From: Madurella fahalii
Taxonomy: Eukaryota; Ascomycota; Sordariomycetes; Sordariales
Direction of reading: 5' to 3'
DNA length: 64,000 nt
NCBI GenBank assembly: GCA_029876055.1
Contig: CM056877.1
Coordinates: 868,001-932,000, forward strand
Positions within the stretch are counted from its first letter, which is position 1. The number at the start of each line of letters is the position of its first letter. The position numbers were made by a program, and so were the translations under genes. The notes beneath the pieces were generated by a model. That model made no database searches and was not told the DNA's origin. It was given only the letters and a program-made list of their open reading frames with translations. Below are positions 34,490 to 46,220 of the stretch, one piece after another.

Positions 34490-35339
34490 GACCCTTTTAT
34501 CTAAACCGACTTTGAAGTTGGACTCGGGCGCACAGAGTGGAGAGCTTAGGGCAAATCAGCTACCATGAGACATATATCCAAGGCTGGCGAAGCCCAAGGG
34601 CAGAAGTTCCGTGATAGTGTGCTGCCACGCTTTCTCAGCAAATGGCGGCGTGACAAGTTTGAGATACTTGGTGACGTGTGACCGTTGGACAGCAGCAGTA
34701 TCGCATAGGTACCTAAAGGCAGTGACCAAAACTGATTGGGGTCGAAACCCCCGACTCTAGTAATCCACGTGCCTCGGATCTTCGGCCGCAGCCATACTGC
34801 AGAACATTCCGAACACGTGTGTTCTGTGTACAATCTATCTTCCCACTACCAGCTACCTACCCACGGTCGCGGTCGCCTGTGAATATTCTGCCGGCACCGG
34901 AACAACCAATTAATTAAGAGAAAACGCACCAATGTGCGGAGGACAGCACAGCGCGCCAACGAAGATCAAACCGCGACCAACAGGAATAGATCAATGTTTA
35001 GCCCTGCATAGTACAATCTCATTTCCATCTCATAATGGACCCTCTTCCAGATATGGAGGAGTGCCCACACTCTCAACAATCCTGGGGAATACAGAGCTCT
35101 CGAGGCCATCTCGACTTATTACTAGGTTGATGTCTCCTACCACGTCACGAACCTTGTCTCGTGTTACATTGCGACCTCATCTGGCGAAGGGGAATTACCA
35201 CAAGTGTGCTCGGTTTCTAGCGATTACATTCCAACCCTTTTGCCAACCCGAGTGCTTCGCTAGCTATCTCTGTAAGCGCAGTCTCTCCTAGTCCAATAGC
35301 AAAGACTTAAAGTTTTATCTAAGCACGATTAGGTCCAGG
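34490..35339. other. Intergenic, upstream of HET gene
   Basis: About 850 bp. No gene supported. The final stretch should contain the HET gene promoter. Confidence 0.4.
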
Positions 35340-37450
35340 ATGGGGTTTTGGGAGTGGATACGATATTTCTTCCCTTGGGCATTCGGTCGCAGGCCGGTGT
35401 GGCAAGACCATGTCTCCGACGACGAGGACTACGCAAGGGAAGTCAATGAAGAACTCTACGGACAACTCCCCAAAAACGGTCAAGTCCAGATTCCAGGCAT
35501 GACCATCGACCTGCTGAACGAATTGATCCACCGAGACCAATTTCCCTCCTTTCAAGAATTCGACAAAATAGTTGACGAAACGGCCAGAAAAGATCCCTGG
35601 GAGCGTAGGGCGGACAACTCTTTCGCTGTATCCTTTTTTGAGCGGATAGCGCAGTCCCATGCTCTCCCCCGGTACCGGTCTTTTTCGAGCCTATGCGAAC
35701 GGTGCAGCACTATCGATCTCCGCCAGCCCATCCTCGTATGCTCGCTACGTGAGACGGCGACGTCATGCGACCTCTGCAGGTTGCTGTGTCGGTGCCTCGA
35801 CAAGCACAATGTGGGGGGGCAACCAGGACAGGACATTGAGCTCCTGAAACGCCCGGATATAGTGCGAATATGCGCTCCTCCCGGAACCTCGAGGAATTCG
35901 GGGCGGTATGACATTCAGGTTGGGTTTCCAGCACTACCAGATGTGGGAGGACATGTCTATTTTGAGTTGCTCCGAGAATGGCTCCGAGTTTGTGACAGCG
36001 GGCATGGAGAGCATGGGGAATGCGGCAGCCATCTGGACGCGCCTCCGCTGCTTCCTACTCGTGTCCTCGATGTAGGTGATAGCGAACACCCTCATCATCT
36101 GCACCTTCATCAGTCGAGTCCGGGGGAGAGGGGCGACTACATCGCTCTGTCTCATTGCTGGGGCTGTCCAACCGAGGAACAAAAAGACGCTATGAGCACA
36201 TGTCGGAAAAATATCGATGAGAGGTGTCGAGGAATGAGACTGCATGATCTGCCGCAGAAATTCCAAGATGCTGTTAGAGTGACGCGGGAACTCGGTATAC
36301 GATACCTCTGGATCGACTCGCTCTGCATCCTCCAAGGCAGCGGCGGGGACTGGGAGAGCGAGTCCAAGCGGATGGAGGCCGTCTTTGGCAAGGCGTATTG
36401 TACAATCGCGGCTAGTTCGAGCGTGGACTCGACTGTGGGATTCCTGGGGCCAAGAAAGTCGGCTCAAGAATACGTCGCGGTCCAAAACTCGTCATACGGT
36501 CCCATTTACGTGTGCGAAGCGATCGATGACTTTCAACTCGACGTGGAGAATAGTGTTTTGAGTCGGCGGGCATGGGTGTTGCAGGAGAGAGCCTTGTCCC
36601 GGCGGACAATTTTTTTCACGGCACGTCAGTCTTATTGGGAGTGTGGCGCCGGAGTGCATTGCGAAACGCTAACTCGCATGTCCAAGTATGTGTGTCGCCA
36701 TGCAGTCAAGTCTTATTGCTAACATTCCCAAGCACCAAATCTCGTTTCCTTGGCGACCCAGAGTTTCCCAAAATCATTTTGGCTCATGACACCAAGTACA
36801 AAATCTCTCTGTTTCAACAGCTTTTTGAGATGTACTCGCGACTTGACATTACAAACAAGACAGACCGGTCCGTTGCGATTGCAAGTCTCGAGAAACGATT
36901 AGGGACCGTTTTCGAAACACAGGCCAGACACGGGGTATTCGCAAGATACCTTCACAGGAACCTCTTATGGTATCGAACCTCGTCCATGGGGCGGATACAG
37001 TATCCCAAAGCTCAGCGGGTGCCGTCGTGGTCTTGGATGGCATACGAGGGAGAAATCACGTTCTCGCGTGTTGAGTTTGGGCGTGTGGAATGGAACACGA
37101 ATGTCCGGCTGGCGAAGAAGGGTGACGTTCTGGAGGCTGTGGTGGAAGAATTCCAGAATTGTAAGCTTGTGCGGCGTGGGAGGAAGTGTCTGATGTTGAA
37201 TCGGTCAAATGGGAATCCAATTGGATATATTCAGTTGGACGAGGACGGCCATGCGTTGCCACGAGGGCTGGGATGTGTCGTCATAGGAAGGGAGGCAAAG
37301 ACGCAATCGGGCGGACGACCCTGCTGTTTCATGGCAGTCGCACCGAGTTCGGCAAAGGTGGGCCAGGAATATGAAAGAGTAGGGTTTGGTATGGTCTACG
37401 TGGGCTTTGTTTCGTCTGGGAGCTCGAAGACTGTAGTGCAAATTGTCTAA
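35340..37450 (+). CDS. HET-domain (heterokaryon incompatibility) protein
   Basis: Exon 1 is 35340-36685 and exon 2 is 36733-37450; the 47-bp intron has GTATGT, branch GCTAACAT and AAG. The product is 687 residues. HET blocks are clear: YIALSHCWG at 267-275, YLWIDSLCI at 322-330 and AWVLQERALSRRTIFF near 411-426, followed by the family tail with PSWSWMAYEG. HET proteins trigger programmed cell death when incompatible strains fuse, usually downstream of NLR-type sensors. It has no N-terminal partner domain and no transmembrane helix. The ATG at 35340 is the first in frame, and the upstream 100 bp are non-coding. It lies 2.9 kb after the NACHT gene. Confidence 0.9.
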
Positions 37451-37527
37451 TCATGTATCGTCATCATTAGTCTGTTCCTAGCTTGGCTTTAGACCCAGAC
37501 ATATAAACTGATCAGGCCTCCTCAGAC

Positions 37528-37800
37528 GGGTATAGATGTCCGTTAGTCGTAGCTTGTGGCTGGGGAATGGTTGACGTTGTGGGAATACTCCTTGGAGTCG
37601 GCGCAGACATCGCCAGTGCCAACAGTAACGCCAGAGCAATCAAGTGTTCCCCAATGTCTCTGGAGGAACTTTTGACAACGTCCTTCCGTACGAAATCTCC
37701 TAAGGCTGGAGATAGCGGCGAGGCCCTGAGAAGAGAGTACGAAGAACTGCGAGAGGAAATCGCCCACAGCATACCGATCGCTCTACAGAATCCAGGTTAG
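37528..37800 (+). pseudogene. Ankyrin-repeat relic
   Basis: The frame reads CPLVVACGWGMVDVVGILL followed by GVGADIASANSN, a recognisable ankyrin repeat. It continues without clear repeats to TAG at 37798-37800. No ATG precedes the repeat in frame except one at 37567, inside the repeat. Probably a scrap of a longer ankyrin protein. Confidence 0.45.
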
Positions 37801-38819
37801 GAGCTATGTGTTTGGGATCTCGTAGTCGAGCAGGCACAATTCGACTATGGTCGATCTGATAGCAGAGGGTAGGCTGGAATATTAGAATCTTAAATAAACA
37901 TAATTAAATAAGTTTACAGAACTTTATTAGCGGGTTTTTTTAGGATGTGGATGGTATATAAAATGTAAAGTTAGGTTGTGGGGAATAAAGTACTATTGAA
38001 ATGGTGCGAAAACACACACCGAAACAAACAAACAAAACAAGGGGAGGTGCAAAGACAACAGATAACGACACGAGCCAGGAATCACCACAACAAACTGGGA
38101 TCTTGAAGCCCAGGCAGGTTTAAAACAACACAGATATATCGAGCCCCCTCTGCTCAGAGGGAAGCTTACGTGCAAGTTGCAATAAGCCTCGAAGCTATGT
38201 AAGAGAGTTGTTAAGTGAGAGGGGACTTAGGTCTTAAATTCGTGGTGCCCGATCCACCGTGGAAAATCACGTTACCTAGATATAATATAGCTTCCATGCT
38301 AAGCTTGGGAAATCGTCCATCCTGCCCCAACCAACAGCCCTTCGTTCCGGTTATAAGAGGTTTCCTGTCAATCACCAGCGTTAGCATCCTAGATAGAAAC
38401 CCAGGACACCATTGATACCTCAGCTTACTGAACCAGGGCTATGAGAGAAAAGACATTGTGAAATATCGATTTGGAACATGTTCCACGGAATATTATTAAA
38501 GGGGATATATCCGTAGATTCTTCCCAACCCCTCTGGCAACGCACTTCAACAAGAAAAGTATGCAGATGGGATTGAATATGCTTAACGTATGTTCATCACC
38601 GTTACTGTAGTAGCTTGAAGACAACTTCACCCTTTGTCTTAGGGTTTACTACCTTAATCCAGAAATGAGGAACAGGAACGTCAAGAGCTCTTAGGTCCTC
38701 TAGGACCCTATAGGCTTAGTTCTACACCTCGCACTTCGGTATCTAGGCCAAGATTTCAGCCTGCGGCTGACGCAGTCATTGTACGTCGAAATCATACGTA
38801 TACACGTGTCCTTCAACGT
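37801..38819. other. A+T-rich intergenic region
   Basis: About 1 kb, A+T-rich, with simple A/C stretches near 38010-38040. No gene supported. Confidence 0.4.
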
Positions 38820-39581
38820 CAAGCGTAAGACGAAGCGCGTGGCACAATGGGTGGCTGTTACTGGTGGAGAACTATACGCGCTGCGACCTGACGAAGGCGT
38901 CTGACAAGTTCATCGCGCTCTCGGGCGTGGCGAACTACGGCCAACGACTGTTACTTGGCAACAACAAGGATCTGGCCGGTTTGTGACAAAAGACCTTCGT
39001 CGAGGATCTTACGTGGATGTGTACAGACACGACTGGAGGCTGCAGGGTAAAGGAGTATCGTGCCCCATCTTGGTCCTGGACCGCCATCAATGGTCTCGTT
39101 ATGTTTTTTCCCTATGAAGCCTAAGGAATACTACCATCAGGTGGAGGTCATCGACATCCCAACGGATCTCATTGACTCCGAGAATGCGATTGGGGGAGTA
39201 CGGGCCGGGGTCGCAATCCTAATAGGAAAGCTCACCGAGGCATACTGGGAACGAGATCCACTCAGGTCTCGCGAAGTAGAGCTCCTGCCTCCGGGTGACG
39301 GCGATGAGCGATGTGGGAGTTTCAGGGGTATCGTGTACTCCTGGCAGGGTGATGATAACGATACCCTCAGCAAAGTTTACTGTCTGACGCTTCTTCAAAG
39401 TAAAATCAAAGCAGTGTATGATGGAGTTGACAGCTGGGATATTGTCATGGACGAGGTACAGCAGCCTGGTTGCTCGGGGTCGCTAAGGCACTTCTGCCAA
39501 GTGGGATACTTCAAGGCGGTTGCAGATGGGACAGCCAGGCTGCTACGAAGCTCCCAAGATGCTACCGTTGCCATAGTTTGA
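38820..39581 (+). pseudogene. C-terminal relic of a second HET-domain protein
   Basis: Fragments match the HET-protein tail: LVENYTRCDLTKASDKFIAL, GVANYGQRL, DLAGL followed by TGA and then KTFVEDLTWMCTD, then YRAPSWSWTAINGLV. After a frame change near 39060-39110 comes YYHQVEVIDIPTDLIDSENA through to a stop near 39579-39581. The TGA lies where tails of this family have Trp (AGLW). The N-terminal HET domain is absent. A dead copy about 1.4 kb from the intact HET gene; the two differ in sequence, so this is not a recent duplicate. Confidence 0.7.
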
Positions 39582-41639
39582 GGACCCCTGGCTCGGAACC
39601 TCAGGCGCAAACCACGACAAAGACCAGAAGATAGACGTCAGCTCTCTTAAAGTTGTAATAGCGCAACCCGACTGTCCTTACGCCCCGTTGGAGATAAAAG
39701 AGCCCATGTGTCACATTCATAAACTGTAACGTGCGCCTAAGGTCTGCATAATAGGTTGAAAGTGTCAGCCTACATTCCGTATGGTACTTGGCCATAAATG
39801 TGGATATATAATTAGCGGTTCAAGTTGTACACTACAGACGTCCACAGGTTGGGCTTCGTGGATGACGTACACGATCCGTACTAGTACTAGAGTAAGCCAC
39901 GGCGACTACCTTGCCTCACGAGTCAACTTGAGGACGATGTTTGCAATTCGTCTGCGTCAGCACCGTATGATAGCGGTTTCCATAAACAGGGCCAGATGAG
40001 CAACAGAATGTTCACCTAGGATTATATTTACAACCATGTGCTGCGCTTATACTCCTGCCCAACTGTTTCAACAAAGCCGCGTGCTAAGTGTCCCAATCCG
40101 TGGCTGCTACTGTAGGTCACCCGCTCTACCGTTTCGGACTTGACGATAAACCAGAAGGAATGCTTGGGTGTGTGAGAATCACCAGGGGGGAACAGGACGA
40201 GGGAAGCAAACTGCAAAAAATGGCTTAGAGTGTTTCTTCTCGGGACGTCTTCACAAACTTGAGAGTGTAATGTTCTAAGGAATGCGAGAAAGTTTTCTCT
40301 GCATCTGAGATTACTCCCGCACTACTTACCATCTGGCACTGGCGGTTCCTTTTGACGCAGACGGGCCCGCAAAGGAGCAGATGTGTTTCACAAGCTCGAC
40401 AGTAAATCAGTGATGGTTAGCATGCACGTTTACGGCTGCCATGGTCGCCGGCGTGAAGATTAGCGTGGAGGGCAATGGCGAAAGGTACCAGAATTTAGGG
40501 ACACAAAATTCAACGCGCCTTGAATTATACAGAGAACGGAGTCTCTTATTCCCATGAGCCGCGACCTGGCATTTTTAATCGAAGCAAGATGGAATTTAGC
40601 TTACCCTTGAAACGCGGAGCACTTGTCCCAAAGCTAAGCATATAAAGACGTTATTCCCAAGCAACTGTGCGTTCTTCGATTCATGCCTAACAAATCCCCT
40701 TACCGTAGCGTCTCAACACCTTCCCCAATGCCCATTACATGCCGCGCTTGCCGCTGTGGCGTACATTCGAGAATTGACATTTATTTAGCCTGCAGGCGCT
40801 TTAATTGTAGGCCTCAACCTATATCTTATGGCCAGCGATTTCTACTAGCTTATCTTGCTATCTAGATGTTGTTGTAACTATCCCTCGGATTCTTTAGATG
40901 GGTACCGTTTACATCGAGATAAGCATAAGGAGCGGGTTTTATTAAAGGAGACCCGATGGCCTATACAATAAAGCCTACATCTTCTGGAAGGGCGACGGCC
41001 GGGAGGTTATTGGCGAGGCCCCAAACACCAATGCAGACGTGTCGCACCATACAACCACCAGCGGGCTTGCAACAATGGATTCGCCCATATTGAGGCCTAC
41101 CTATAGCTTTTGAGATGTCTAAAAAGCCTATGGGGTGAGGCCTGGCCTTCCTTAACTACCGCGGTCTGGGCATTGGCGATGACCTCGAGAGACCACCCCG
41201 GCATGAAGATGAGTAACTGAAGGCTGAATTACGGGATATGATGTACTGATACCTAGTTTTGTATTTTATTTGCCCTCTAGCTTAATGGATTAGTTTGGCT
41301 TCGTGGTGAGTCCCGCTTGGGGGTTGTTTGCGCAGCAATGCCTTTACCTTGCAGTTTTCTCCTGGAGACACTGGTCTATTGTTCGTGGGGTTACCCCTGT
41401 CCCGGGACCCCGCATCCACCCCAAAAACTCCAAAAATTATTGCTACAGAACAATTTTGGAAGCCACCGATTGCTGGCCTCAAAACTCCGCTGCAGAAACC
41501 ATCACAGTATGACGAGAGAATAAAATCCCGTCCAATTGCAGCGCGGGACCGTGGCCATGCTCATCCGATATTTCCCCTCCACTCATTTCCGTCTCCGACT
41601 GTCTTTAGACTCCGCTCACGCCCGCACACCGCAGCCCTG
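39582..41639. other. Region between HET relic and pantothenate synthetase
   Basis: About 2 kb of decayed, gene-free sequence. All ORFs are below 75 codons and without domains. The final 300 bp is the 5' region of the pantothenate synthetase gene; an open frame extends upstream to 41328 but has no ATG there. Confidence 0.4.
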
Positions 41640-42884
41640 ATGCAGCCGGCAGTGATGCTCGTCCGGCACGCCGCCCGCCCCGCCATTAATAGCATCCCGC
41701 TACCTGCGTCCCAGACCCGACGACAGCTTGCCTCGCTAGCCCGCCAGCACCAGCCTCACTCTTCCCTACCATCACGGCAACAGCCCCGACATCACCCCCG
41801 CTTCACCCCCTCCCGCGCAATGGCAACCCGCTGCTCCCCAAATTCTTCTTCCGCGCTGGAGAGGCTCCCCGCCTCGTCGATCCGCGTCCTGCGCACCGTC
41901 GAGGCGGTCCGGCGCTGGCGCCAGCCGCACCTGCTCGACCAGCGGACGGTGGCGCTGGTGCCGACAATGGGCGCGCTGCACGAGGGCCACCTGTCGCTGG
42001 TGCGGGCGGCGGCGCGCGAGAGCCACCACGTGGTCGTGTCCGTGTACGTCAACCCGGCGCAATTCGGCTTGGCCGAGGACCTGGCCTCGTACCCCGTCAC
42101 GTGGGACGCCGACGCGGCCCGCCTGGCCGCCCTCGACCGTGAGCTGGCCGACGACGGGAACAACCTCGGCCGCATCAGCGCCGTCTTCGCCCCCACCACC
42201 CGCGACATGTACCCCGGCGGATTCCCCGGGCAGGAGGTCGGCAGCAAGGGGAGCTTCGTGACGATCACGCCTGTCGGGGAGCTGCTGGAGGGGAGGTCCA
42301 GGCCGACCTTTTTTAGGGGGGTCGCGACGGTCTGCATGAAGCTGTTTAATATCGTGCAGCCGGAGAGGGTGTATTTTGGGCAGAAGGATGTGCAGCAGAC
42401 GGTGGTGATCAAGAGGATGGTGAGGGACTTTATGCTGCCGATTGAGGTCGTCGTGCGGCCTACTGAGAGGGCGGCGGACGGGCTGGCGCTCAGCTCGAGG
42501 AACGTTTACCTCGGGGAACGGAGGAGGGCCGTGTCAACCGTGCTGTACAGGGCTTTGCGTGCTGCTGAGGCCGCGTATGAGGGTGGCGCGAGGGACCGGG
42601 AGGCGGTGCTCGGCGCGGCGACACAGGTTCTTGATGTGACGCTGGCAGAGCAGATGACGCTCGGGCCGGAGAAGAGGGTCCGCTTTGAGATTGATTACGT
42701 CTCCCTCGCTGATCCCGACACTATGGAGGAGCTTTTGGCGGTTGACCCGGCCAAGGGGGGTATCCTTAGTGGTGCGGTGAGGATGCTCCCGGTCGAGGCG
42801 CCGCAGGAGGGAGAGGATCTCGGCCACAGCGGCGGACCGCTTGTCAGGCTGATTGACAATATCATCCTACCGCCCGCCGCATGA
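41640..42884 (+). CDS. pan6: Pantothenate synthetase (pantoate--beta-alanine ligase)
   Basis: The enzyme joins pantoate and beta-alanine using ATP, the last step of pantothenate synthesis and a precursor route for coenzyme A. The intronless gene encodes 414 residues; ATG 41640 is the first in frame. Motifs: VPTMGALHEGHLSLV at about 107-121 (the HIGH-like nucleotide site), VNPAQFG, the GVATVCMKLFNIVQPERVYF block with FGQKDVQQ, and SSRNVYL, all conserved in the PanC family. The first about 75 residues are Arg/Ser/Pro-rich, with an alternative ATG at 41820; an organelle-targeting leader is possible. Yeast calls this gene PAN6. Confidence 0.93.
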   Translation: MQPAVMLVRHAARPAINSIPLPASQTRRQLASLARQHQPHSSLPSRQQPRHHPRFTPSRAMATRCSPNSSSALERLPASSIRVLRTVEAVRRWRQPHLLDQRTVALVPTMGALHEGHLSLVRAAARESHHVVVSVYVNPAQFGLAEDLASYPVTWDADAARLAALDRELADDGNNLGRISAVFAPTTRDMYPGGFPGQEVGSKGSFVTITPVGELLEGRSRPTFFRGVATVCMKLFNIVQPERVYFGQKDVQQTVVIKRMVRDFMLPIEVVVRPTERAADGLALSSRNVYLGERRRAVSTVLYRALRAAEAAYEGGARDREAVLGAATQVLDVTLAEQMTLGPEKRVRFEIDYVSLADPDTMEELLAVDPAKGGILSGAVRMLPVEAPQEGEDLGHSGGPLVRLIDNIILPPAA

Positions 42885-43736
42885 GCGAGAGTCCCTGTTA
42901 TTCACACGCAATTATTGCATTGTTGGGCGTATGGGGTCGTGGTTCGCTTAGACTGTATGTTTAGCAGGCTAATAGACAAGTTTCCTAGCTGAAAGGCTTC
43001 AGCGGAAGCAAGATGTATAATATAGATCTCGACACTATACTTCACCAACACACATCGGGTGCTCCAGGATGTTTTGCCAATAAACTAATCTATGGGCAGA
43101 TCCGGGACAATGATGCCACACGCCCGATTTCCCCCAATCTCGGACCTTTCTGCTCTTCCCGTTGTCTTCGTCTGTTTACTGCCTCGAAAGAGAGAAGACT
43201 TGCGGTTACTTGGGGGCCCGAGATAACTCAAACCAAATCTCCAGCCCGAGTGCCATCGTCTAGCTCGAGTGTATCGTTGCTTTTCCCACGGATCGACCGT
43301 AAGTGGTTCTCCAGCCGCCGTCGGCCCAATGTGGTTGGCATTACCGCCGTAGTGACAAGAGATCGGGGCTGAGGGGAATGACCACGACATCCAGTACCCC
43401 CTGGTCCTATACGGCAAGGGTTCCCACGGTCGTCATGCTGGGTGTCAAGCGTGCTATTCCTGACACAGACCACAAGGCACGCAGTTGCAGCCCGGATCAA
43501 ATGGCAATCAACCTTGGCCGAATCCGCAGAGACCCTGCCTGAACGGTTAGCGGTTTCTGTCCTCGACGCCGCCCGGACTGTGATACATGTGAGATAGTGA
43601 TTATCCGAGTTGGAAAAATGGCCGTACCGAATATGAGTGCTGATGTTCCATACATGTCAACCACCACCAGCGACTGCATGTGCTGGACGCACGTTGCTTA
43701 TGTCTCAAGGATAATGGCCGCTGCCGCCTTTATCCC
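42885..43736. other. Intergenic, convergent gene ends
   Basis: About 850 bp between the 3' ends of the pantothenate synthetase and pop4 genes. No gene supported. Confidence 0.4.
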
Positions 43737-44458
43737 TCATAGCTTCTTAGAAAAGTGCGACCTGAATTTCCTTGATGCACGATCCGCCGACCGGAACTGG
43801 AACTGCTCTCCATGGATCTCGAAGATCATCTTGGAAGGCTGCCCGTCCTGTCCATCCGGTTGCCCCTCGCTTCCACTTTCCCTCGCCTTCGAATCCGAAG
43901 CCGGCACCTCAAACCGGAACACGGTTCCTTCCTTGGGTACCAACTTCAGCCGGTTCTTCCTCGTAATAATCTCAAAAGCAAACCTCGAATCCTTGATCAC
44001 AATCCCCTTGATGCCCACGCGGCTCACGCACCCACTGCGCACCACCTCGACCCCAGCGCCGTGGAAATCCGCGCTGGCCAGCTTGGCCGCGGCGCCCTCA
44101 CCGCCCGTGTAGACCTCATTCCCCAAGATCTCGCGCATGTACCCCAGCCAGAGCTGGTGCAGTGGCTCGAAGAGGGCGTATTTCTGCCCCTCGCGGGGCA
44201 CGTCATAGAGGCCGAGCTTACGGCGCTGGGAGGCGGATAACGGCTTCGGCTTCAAAGCCTTCTTCCGCTGCTGCCTCTTCTTCTCCTGCGCGCGACGGCG
44301 GGCTGCGCGCGCATCGGATGGAGGGGGGACGACGGGGCGAGGAAGAGGGGCCGCTGCTGGATTTTCTCGGTGAAGATGCGCGCTGCTTCGTCTGTGTCGT
44401 GCGCGCGGGATAGGAGCACGGCTGCTATGGGTTGCTCTTTTTTGGCCTTTGAGTCCAT
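43737..44458 (-). CDS. pop4: RNase P/MRP subunit Pop4, frameshifted at a G/C run
   Basis: Pop4 (Rpp29) binds the RNA of RNase P, which processes tRNA 5' ends, and of RNase MRP. The N-terminal part (MDSKAKKEQPIAAVLLSRAH...FTEKIQQRPLFL) and the remainder (ALKPKPLSASQRRKLGLYDV...VYTGGEGAAAKLASADFHGA...VIKDSRFAFEIITRKNR) are both family-like but lie in different frames. The break is at a run of six Gs on the plus strand (44323-44328). Adding one base joins PSSP to PPSDARAARRRAQEKKR and gives 240 residues. There is no splice signal of useful size at the site, so a missing base in the sequence is likeliest. Pop4 is essential in yeast. Confidence 0.85.
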
Positions 44459-46220
44459 TTCGCTACGTGGTAAAAGTTTCTGCCGTGACGTCTTTCATGA
44501 TGATGTGCGACGGGCTGTGTAGTCTCAGGTGCTCAGACCTGCCGGACTTGCATGAAGTACCGTTTGTACCTTTTCGGGTCCACTTTTAGTCCCACTTTGA
44601 CAGGCCAATCAAATAACGCTTCGGCTACAGCGACCTGCACTTGCCCTCCCCCAAGCCAGCCACTTGAGCCCGAGGAAGGAGGATGTGTGCCAGAGACTAT
44701 GAGCGCCTTTTATGGCCAGCTTACTATTGATCCTGTCAGAGATTTTGCATCAGCTGTGCAATGTCACAGCATAAACCGTTAGCCCCTAGGTCATGTTCCT
44801 GGCCACACTGCACTCTGGGCCCACATCTCCATCGATTCTTCTCTTCTTCATAGAGTAACGCAGTTATCCTCCGAGCATGGTTGGTCCTGTGACATGTAAT
44901 GGCTTCTATCACTATGATAAACGATGGAGAATAGTGGAGATGGCCGAGATGCTACGTCGGGAAGGGAGCAAATGGCGGGAAAGCCCTATATAGGGCTCGA
45001 GGGCACGGGATCGAGGGTGAGATAGCATCGGAAAGAACAGGGTTCTTGTTGTCTTGGTACGGGGTGTAGTCGACCGAATACATAATTCAGAAGTGAGCTG
45101 GTGAGCATTGCCTGGCTGGGAAGGCCTCTGTGTGCTGCTAGCTCTCCACACCAAGTCCGTAGCGGGTAGCCGTCCTCGAGGGGGACGGGTCCAGTTCGTT
45201 TGACGAGGGCGTCAGAGCACTTGGCTCTTCGCCGGTTGATGAGCCAGAAGTCTTTATATTTGATTGTTCTGCTTGACAAAGGACGCCCTAATCATTGTGT
45301 CTCTCGCTGAGGGCGCAACAGGCAGTCTTCTCGCAGTCCCAGGTGTGGCCGAGCGATCCTATGTGGGGCGGCCAGACGATACAGGTTGTATCTGTGGTTG
45401 TTAGTACTTTAGCGTCCATCATCAAGATCATGATTGCTGCCGCCATGTGAAGATGCTGCTGCGCAGAGTCGGCGTGTGGGGTTTACAACCGGCGTTTTTT
45501 GCGTGACAAGACATCAACTTGCTTTTTTGGCGTATTTTCATTCGACGAACGAGTGAGACTATTGAGACTGGTGGATCTTGTTGGCAGCTCTTGCAACTGA
45601 TCTGCCGGGAACACAGTCTCGGGAGCCCTTATTATCGCTCTTCATTAGTACCAGGTCATATGGGCATTACTGCAAGTTGTTTTCAATGTCCATCTCACTT
45701 TCAGCTGGAAGAGCTTCCAGGTATAGGCTCAGTGCTGTCAATGATACAATACTGACTATGATCACGCTCAGATCTCCAGCCCTCAAACAGTGAAGATGTA
45801 GCACCTTTAAGCCCAGTTCGCCTTCTCGGCCAGTGCAGCGTAATCACGAGCACGCCCTTGACAGCGGTCACAGTGGGTCTGATGCAACCTGGATGTGTGA
45901 AACCAACAAGAGACTAACTGAGCGAGCAGGATAAGGTAGGCACTAGGCGACTCGGGACATTCACGTGCTGCATAGAGCCCACAGAAAGGGAAGGTGCGCA
46001 ACAGCCTGTTGGCGCGGTACGAACACTAGTTATGCTACTGATTGGGAATTGATCTGATTGGTAGGTTTGCTGTTACCGCATTTTGGCACCGCATCGGGGA
46101 CACCTGCAAACAATCGGGAGAAGGGAAGGCTGCTCCCATAAGTCTATCATTCTGTCAATCTGCAACTTCAACCTGCCCACTAAAGCTGCGCTTTGCACGC
46201 CAATCACTTCACCTTGCATC
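44459..46220. other. Divergent intergenic region pop4 / APH-like gene
   Basis: About 1.76 kb holding the 5' regions of two diverging genes. The small frames (44552-44782, 44986-45279, 45519-45793) show no domains. No repeat or mobile element recognised. Confidence 0.4.

Noticed and set aside
34738..34800. tRNA-like T-arm pattern (GGTTTCGACCCC on the minus strand)
   Set aside because: No matching acceptor, D or anticodon arms could be found around it.
45340..45365. GTGTGGCCGAGC string resembling a tRNA-Leu/Ser D-arm, also near 33408
   Set aside because: The rest of the cloverleaf is absent at both places.
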